From: Geobacter sp. OR-1
GTDB taxonomy: Bacteria > Desulfobacterota > Desulfuromonadia > Geobacterales > DSM-12255
Direction of reading: 5' to 3'
DNA: 64,000 nt
Assembly: GCF_000813145.1 (NCBI RefSeq)
Contig: NZ_BAZF01000006.1
Location: forward strand, 1-64,000
The notes under the pieces are model-generated. The model was not told the DNA's origin and searched no databases. It saw only the letters and a list, made by a program, of their open reading frames with translations. Below are positions 59,025-64,000 of this stretch, piece after piece. Each line of letters starts with the position of its first letter. Position 1 is the first letter of the stretch. The position numbers and the translations under genes are program-made.

Positions 59025-60197
59025 GTGAAGAAGCTATTATTGACCATTTTCTTCTGGATCTTCAGCAGCAACGCTGTATTAGGGGCACATGACAAGCCAC
59101 CGGTACTCATAGGCCTGGATGCTGAATTTGGCAGAGCGTCGAGCACTGCAGACGATTCCATCAAACAGGGGATCTTGATCGCCATCGAGGAGATCAACAA
59201 CTCCGGCGGGGTGCTGGGGGGAAGGAAGCTGGCCCTGATGGAGACAGACAACCGGTCGATCCCGGCACGGGGGATAGAAAACACCAGAGTACTGGCGGAA
59301 AACCCTGATGTTGTCGCAATATTCTGCGGCAGGTTCTCAACCGTCGTGATCGAAACCATCGATCCCATCCATAAATACGGCATTCCTTTACTGGACCCCT
59401 GGGCTTCAAGCGACAAGATCGTTGACAACAAAAGATCTCCCAACTATGCGTTCAGGTTGTCGTTAAAAGACAGCTGGGCAGTGCCGACCATGCTTGCGTA
59501 TGCCCAAAAGAAAGGGTTTACCAGACTCGGAGTTCTGGTTCCGAATATCACCTGGGGGCGCGGCAATTTTGAACTATTGAAAAAGCTGATCCCGGCGCAG
59601 GGAATGAGGCTCGTCGATACGGAATGGTTCAACTACGGTGAAAAGACCCTGCTCGACAAATATTACGCCCTGAAAAAGAACGGGGCCGAAGCAATTGTTA
59701 TCATTACTGCCGAGACCGAAGGGGCAATCCTGATCAAGGAGATAGCGGCACTTCCCAAAAAAGACCGGCTGCCGTTGATCAGCCACTGGAGCATCTCCGG
59801 ATCGGATTTCCCTGCTATGACCGGCCAAGCGCTGTACAAGGTTGATCTGGCTCTGGTCCAGACCTACAGTTTTATCGGTACGCAGAACAAAAAGGTTTCT
59901 CATTTTATGAACGCAGCAAGACGGTTGTTCGGTAAAAAGTCAGCTGCAGAGCTGATATCACCGGTTGGGTATGCCCATGCCTACGACCTGACCCATATCC
60001 TGGCACTGGCGATCAACAAGGCCGGGACAACCGATCGAAAAGCGGTACGCAACGCCCTGGAGCAACTCGGACCATATAACGGCCTGATTAAAACATATCG
60101 TCAGCCGTTCTCTCCGACACGTCACGAGGCGCTTTCGGTCGAAGATGTGTTTATGGCCAGGTATACTGCCGATGGGACTCTGGTCAGAATCAAATAG
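59025..60197 (+). CDS. Periplasmic branched-chain-amino-acid-type (Peripla_BP_6) ligand-binding protein
   Basis: 390 residues from a GTG with GGAGGA upstream. The signal peptide is MKKLLLTIFFWIFSSNAVLG. The mature protein is a LivJ-like binding fold: VLIGLDAEFGRASSTADDSI, GILIAIEEINNSGGVLGGRK, ENPDVVAIFCGRFSTVV and GYAHAYDLTHILALAINKAG. No ABC permease or ATPase gene is near. It lies 51 bases before a histidine kinase gene on the same strand, so it probably acts as a soluble ligand sensor for that kinase rather than a transport component. Confidence 0.85.
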   Translation: MKKLLLTIFFWIFSSNAVLGAHDKPPVLIGLDAEFGRASSTADDSIKQGILIAIEEINNSGGVLGGRKLALMETDNRSIPARGIENTRVLAENPDVVAIFCGRFSTVVIETIDPIHKYGIPLLDPWASSDKIVDNKRSPNYAFRLSLKDSWAVPTMLAYAQKKGFTRLGVLVPNITWGRGNFELLKKLIPAQGMRLVDTEWFNYGEKTLLDKYYALKKNGAEAIVIITAETEGAILIKEIAALPKKDRLPLISHWSISGSDFPAMTGQALYKVDLALVQTYSFIGTQNKKVSHFMNAARRLFGKKSAAELISPVGYAHAYDLTHILALAINKAGTTDRKAVRNALEQLGPYNGLIKTYRQPFSPTRHEALSVEDVFMARYTADGTLVRIK

Positions 60198-60248
60198 TCT
60201 GGCAAGCAACGGTTTGCATTGAAATCTGAATCCGGCAACCACTGAGAC

Positions 60249-62060
60249 ATGACAAGGATCATATCCAATTTAGCTGCCCATTGGTACCAAAGCCTTACCT
60301 GGCGCATTGCGATCTCATGCATCGGGTTCTCGCTCGTACTTGCCGTACTTTATGGGGCAGGGGCTTATGCGACCATACTTCATTTCATCAAGAAAAACAC
60401 AGAGATATCCACACAAAAACGAGTCGAACTGACTGCACAGAAGATTGAATCCGCTTTGCAGACGCTGGATGCAACAACTGAAAGCCTCTCGAAAAACACC
60501 CTTGTCGTCAATGCCATTGTTGATGCCCACGGCCGCGACAGTTATCTGGTACCGTTTCTGCAGTCGAGCCGCCTGCCGTTTGATGTCCCGCACCGATTAA
60601 GCCTTTGCGATTTCAAAGGGGACATCATTGCATCCAGCGAGCCCCAGCCAGGCAGTTACAAGGGTAAACCAGGTCTTGTTGAGACAACGGTGAATGCTGC
60701 AAAACCTGTAGCAAGCCTGATGAGGGATAAACAGCATACCCTTCTTATATGTCATCCGGTCATATACCCGGCAACAGGGACCGCTGAAGGATTTCTTGCC
60801 CTGGAAATCCCTGTCGATGCTTTAATGGTGAAACTCAAGATTTCCCTGGGAGAAAATGAGGAAGGGATTCAGATACGGTCCGGTAAGGATGTTGTTTGGT
60901 CCGTGGGCCGACCCAATGCGACCAGTCCGACCAGCCCGCTCTCCTTCCCTCCCCCGCTTTCGGCACTGCAGCTCTCTTTGTCCCTCAGCACCACAGAAAA
61001 CCAGGCATTGACCTGGTTCACCATTATCTTTATCAGTACGACCATTTTAGCCCTGTATCTGTCCGGCCTGATCGCCTACCGCTTCTCCGGCAAGCTGACG
61101 GCAGGACTGACAGAGCTGGACAATGCGGTTTCCACCATCACGGCTACCGGCATGCCGCAGGGAGAAGTGAAGGTTCTCGGCAAAGATGAAGTCGGCAGGC
61201 TTGCCGCGTCGTTCAACTCGATGATCAACAGACTGAGGGAATCTTACGATATCCTGGAAAGCGAGGTTGCGGAGAGAACCTCGGAACTAGCCGTCGTGAA
61301 TTGCGAACTGCAGGAGCTGGTAGCGTTGCGCTCCTCAGAGCTGGAGCGCACCAATAACGAACTGGCGGTCTTTTGCTATGCGATATCCCACGAGCTGCGT
61401 GCGCCGGTTGCCCGGCTTCAGGGGTTCAGCGACATACTGGTCAACGGCGACCCTGACTTGGAGGAATGTCACTTCATTGCCAAACGGATCGACGTTGCCA
61501 GCAAGCAGCTACAAAAAGTCATTGACGCCATCCTGCTGCTCTCGCGTCTTTCGAGAATCGAAATGACTTTGCGCGAGACCGACTTTTCCGCCCTGGCCAC
61601 GGAAGCAGCTGCCGAGCTCCAGGCCCAGACAGAGCTGTCCGGAGCGACCGTAACCATTCAGCAAGGAATCAGTTGCACCGCAGACGCCAGCCTGATGAAA
61701 ATCTGCTTGTTGAACATGATCAGCAATGCCTTGAAATTCTCCTCACGCGAAACAACTCCGGTTGTGGAGATCGGGATGCTAAACGACGGCAACAGTTGCC
61801 GGTACTTTGTCCGCGACAACGGCGCCGGTTTCAACATGGAGTACGTTGACAAATTGTTTGTGCCCTTCCAACGTCTGCACCATCAAGATGATTTCCCCGG
61901 AACAGGCATAGGCCTAGCCACAGTGCAGAGGATCGTGGAGCGCCACAACGGGAATGTCTGGGCGGAAGGAGAGGAGGGAGTAGGTGCGACCTTCTGGTTT
62001 ACACTGGGAAAACCGTACAGTTCAACGGCGAAGTCTCCGGATTTCGAGCAAAAGCGATGA
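60249..62060 (+). CDS. Membrane sensor histidine kinase (Cache-like-HAMP-HisKA-HATPase)
   Basis: 603 residues. Two membrane helices (about 18-45 and 256-280) bound a periplasmic domain of roughly 210 residues. HAMP is at about 280-335. A coiled coil (YDILESEVAERTSELAVVNCELQEL) links to HisKA, with His381 in CYAISHELRAPVARLQGF. The ATPase domain has ICLLNMISNALKFSSR, VRDNGAGFNMEYVDKLF and GTGIGLATVQRIVERH. No receiver domain or response regulator gene is adjacent. With the upstream binding protein it forms a two-gene sensing unit. Confidence 0.9.
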   Translation: MTRIISNLAAHWYQSLTWRIAISCIGFSLVLAVLYGAGAYATILHFIKKNTEISTQKRVELTAQKIESALQTLDATTESLSKNTLVVNAIVDAHGRDSYLVPFLQSSRLPFDVPHRLSLCDFKGDIIASSEPQPGSYKGKPGLVETTVNAAKPVASLMRDKQHTLLICHPVIYPATGTAEGFLALEIPVDALMVKLKISLGENEEGIQIRSGKDVVWSVGRPNATSPTSPLSFPPPLSALQLSLSLSTTENQALTWFTIIFISTTILALYLSGLIAYRFSGKLTAGLTELDNAVSTITATGMPQGEVKVLGKDEVGRLAASFNSMINRLRESYDILESEVAERTSELAVVNCELQELVALRSSELERTNNELAVFCYAISHELRAPVARLQGFSDILVNGDPDLEECHFIAKRIDVASKQLQKVIDAILLLSRLSRIEMTLRETDFSALATEAAAELQAQTELSGATVTIQQGISCTADASLMKICLLNMISNALKFSSRETTPVVEIGMLNDGNSCRYFVRDNGAGFNMEYVDKLFVPFQRLHHQDDFPGTGIGLATVQRIVERHNGNVWAEGEEGVGATFWFTLGKPYSSTAKSPDFEQKR

Positions 62061-62070
62061 TTACACCGAT

Positions 62071-63153
62071 CTAAATCCCTTGGATAGATGCGGCAAGGGC
62101 TGCATGAACAATTTTCCCGTCCCTTATGTTGACAGCGGTTGCCAGGGCCGGCAATCGCTCGATGGCGCCGTCTACACCGTGCCCGGCGAGCAGCATCAGA
62201 TAAGGCAGTGTGGCATTGGTCAGGGCAATGGTGGAAGTTCGCGGGTAGGCGCCCGGCATGTTGGCAACCGCATAATGGACGATATCGTCCACCAGATAGG
62301 TCGGGGCGTCGTGCGTCGTCGGCCGGGTGGTTTCGGCGCATCCCCCCTGGTCAACGGTCACATCTACAATTACCGCGCCCTTTTTCATCTCACCCAGCAT
62401 CGTTCTGGGCAGGAGCAGTGGCGTTCTCCCCCCCGGTACCAGCACTGCTCCGATAATCAGATCGGCATCCCTGATTTCGGCAGTAATGCTCTCAGTTACC
62501 AGCATCCCGGTGCGCACCCTGCCGCCGGACAACTCGTCGATCCGCTGCAGCCGCTCGACCCCGCGGTTCAGCACAACGGTTTCCATCCCGATTCCAGACG
62601 CCACCCGCGCGGCATTGAATCCCACTGTTCCGGCTCCCAGGATTAGTGCCTTGGCCGGCCGCACTCCCACTGCGCCGGTAGGGAGCAAACCTGCTCCACC
62701 GTTGATTCGCTGCAGGCACCAGGACGCCACCAGAGGAGCCATCCGTCCGGCAACCTCACTCATAGGGGCAAGCAGAGGGAGAGTACCATTGACCTCTAAA
62801 GTTTCATAAGCCAGCGCGGTTAACTTCCTGGCTTGCAAAAACTCGGTCAATAAAGGGTTGGGAGCCAAATGCAGGTAGGTAAAGAGTGTCTGTCCCGGCC
62901 GGAATCGATCAAATTCTTCCGGCAGAGGCTCCTTGACCTTGACCACCAGTTCCCCTCGGCGATATAGCTCTTGGGTCGCAACGATGTCTGCGCCGACTTG
63001 TCGGTAGAGTTCGTCACTAAAACCGCTGCCAGCGCCGGCTCCGGTTTCCACCAGGAGTTTATGACCGCCCTTGACCAGTTCCGCTGCTCCGGCCGGAGTA
63101 ATGGCAACCCGATACTCCTCTGTTTTAATCTCTTTCGGAACTGCGATTATCAT
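62071..63153 (-). CDS. ald: Alanine dehydrogenase
   Basis: 360 residues from the ATG at 63153 (AGGGGGAA upstream); a longer frame to 63195 adds 14 unlike residues. The start MIIAVPKEIKTEEYRVAITP and the VKVKEPLPEEF loop are family signatures. The NAD fold has LILGAGTVGFNAARVASGIG; the catalytic His is in FTYLHLAPNPLL and DVTVDQGGCAETTRPTTHDAP follows. It links alanine and pyruvate with NADH and ammonia. It converges on the histidine kinase gene with a ten-base gap. Confidence 0.95.
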   Translation of the reverse strand: MIIAVPKEIKTEEYRVAITPAGAAELVKGGHKLLVETGAGAGSGFSDELYRQVGADIVATQELYRRGELVVKVKEPLPEEFDRFRPGQTLFTYLHLAPNPLLTEFLQARKLTALAYETLEVNGTLPLLAPMSEVAGRMAPLVASWCLQRINGGAGLLPTGAVGVRPAKALILGAGTVGFNAARVASGIGMETVVLNRGVERLQRIDELSGGRVRTGMLVTESITAEIRDADLIIGAVLVPGGRTPLLLPRTMLGEMKKGAVIVDVTVDQGGCAETTRPTTHDAPTYLVDDIVHYAVANMPGAYPRTSTIALTNATLPYLMLLAGHGVDGAIERLPALATAVNIRDGKIVHAALAASIQGI

Positions 63154-63327
63154 GGGTTCCCCCTGTGACCGCTCAGTTTTAAGACTGCAAGGCATATTTT
63201 ATCATAGCACCGCAATATTGCTCGAAAAGCGCAGACGGCGACTACTGACCCGTTGAGATCGAAACCATGACAATGAAAACAGTTCTCTCGTGGCTGAGTT
63301 CCAAGGGCAACGTATCAACAGCATAAG

Positions 63328-63352
63328 AAAAAAGGCCCCATTTTCTGGAGCC
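63328..63352 (-). terminator. Terminator of lpxD
   Basis: GGCTCC and GGGGCC form a short stem with one G-T pair, followed on the minus strand by six T residues. It lies about 70 bases past the lpxD stop. The rest of 63154-63422 shows no gene. Confidence 0.65.
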
Positions 63353-63422
63353 CAATTCTTAATAACATGTGAGCGGAAAAACCACAAACTCACTGGTTTG
63401 ATCATTTGCCGGCAAGGCGCCT

Positions 63423-64000
63423 CTAGCTGACCTGAGTCTCCCCAAGATGCTCCTCTACCTTTGCCATTCGGTTTCCCAGCCTGGAGAGGGTTTTGCGCAT
63501 CTCGGGCAGATGCGGGAACACTGCGGCGGATTTGAGCCGCGACTGATGAGGGATGGCCGGCGTGCCGCTCATCACTGCGCCGGCCGCAACATTGTTGAAC
63601 ACCCCGGACTGCCCGGAGATCATGGCGTTATCGCCAATCGTCAGGTGATCGACAATCGCCACCTGGCCGCCGAGGGTCACATGTTTTCCAAGGGTCGTGC
63701 TCCCGGCAATACCGGCCTGGGCCACGATGATACAGTCCTCGCCGATCTGGCAGTTGTGTGCCACCTGAACCAGATTGTCGATCTTGGTGCCGCGCCCGAT
63801 CCGGGTCGTTTCCAGGGCGGCACGATCAACGGTACAGTTGGCGCCGATCTCCACGTCGTCTTCGATGACAACGATACCTACTTGGGGGATCTTGTACCAT
63901 GCCTCGCCGTCCGGGGCGTAGCCAAAGCCGTCGCCGCCAATAATCGCACCGTTCTGAATGGTGACGCGGTTGCCAATCCTGCTCCCTTCCCGCACTGCAA
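63423..64000 (-). CDS. lpxD: UDP-3-O-acylglucosamine N-acyltransferase (partial, N-terminus outside window)
   Basis: About 192 C-terminal residues are visible. The left-handed beta-helix hexapeptide repeats ([38 protein letters not shown]) and the catalytic His in [13 protein letters not shown] identify LpxD. GHLTIGD-type and [12 protein letters not shown] end features are in place. LpxD adds the second acyl chain in lipid A synthesis. The rest of the gene, and probably other lpx genes, would lie beyond the right edge. Confidence 0.93.
   Translation of the reverse strand, partial: AVREGSRIGNRVTIQNGAIIGGDGFGYAPDGEAWYKIPQVGIVVIEDDVEIGANCTVDRAALETTRIGRGTKIDNLVQVAHNCQIGEDCIIVAQAGIAGSTTLGKHVTLGGQVAIVDHLTIGDNAMISGQSGVFNNVAAGAVMSGTPAIPHQSRLKSAAVFPHLPEMRKTLSRLGNRMAKVEEHLGETQVS

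Overview
The window looks like chromosome of a Geobacter-type member of the Desulfuromonadia. It carries five multiheme or heme-bearing c-type cytochrome genes, a menaquinol-to-outer-membrane electron conduit, an ETF alpha subunit with a fused ferredoxin domain, 2-oxoglutarate:ferredoxin oxidoreductase, monomeric isocitrate dehydrogenase, AcnB, and many PAS/GAF hybrid kinases and HD-GYP proteins. All names here come from reading the translated sequence and from memory of protein families; no database search was run. No tRNA, rRNA, CRISPR array, transposase or prophage was seen.

Layout. 1-1.5 kb: etfB and a truncated etfA (minus strand), separated by a long inverted repeat. 1.8-9.5 kb: a small membrane protein, two tandem hybrid histidine kinases with near-identical C-terminal halves, a FliA-type sigma factor and two small proteins. 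9.6-15.8 kb: a protein with a divergent DisA-like C-terminus, several conserved unknowns (DUF4337, a DUF2844/DUF3443 pair) and mutM. 16-19.4 kb: a double HD/HD-GYP protein and a TMTC-like membrane/TPR protein whose apparent start is put out of frame by an A9 tract. 19.6-28.7 kb: acnB, gdhA, a TrmA-family RNA methyltransferase, a hydroxyisobutyrate-dehydrogenase-type reductase, nth and a PHP phosphoesterase. 28.7-31 kb: an orphan GAF-GspE ATPase. 31-37.4 kb: korDABC, mdh and icd. 37.5-40.1 kb: a LysM lipoprotein and aspS.

40.3-51 kb is the most distinctive region. It matches the ext gene cluster tied to selenite/tellurite reduction in Geobacter (extH to extS; letters recalled from memory). On the minus strand the gene order is a 12-heme lipoprotein, a 10-heme cytochrome, a Rieske protein, cytochrome b6-type and subunit-IV-type membrane proteins, a tetraheme cytochrome, a porin, a small periplasmic protein and an 8-heme cytochrome. 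A heme-bearing triple-rhodanese protein is divergent. Together these could carry electrons from menaquinol through periplasmic hemes and a porin to the outside. 51-57 kb adds an NSS transporter, a frameshifted lysine-rich secreted protein and a Psr/Phs-type molybdoenzyme operon. 57-62 kb holds an MCP and a periplasmic-binding-protein/histidine-kinase pair. The right edge has ald and a truncated lpxD.

acnB and icd promoters share a TTGTATACxGTAT palindrome over the -10 region, which suggests one regulator for the two steps that lead to 2-oxoglutarate. Two homopolymer runs break apparent reading frames (19.36 kb and 52.55 kb); these are either sequence errors or slippage sites.
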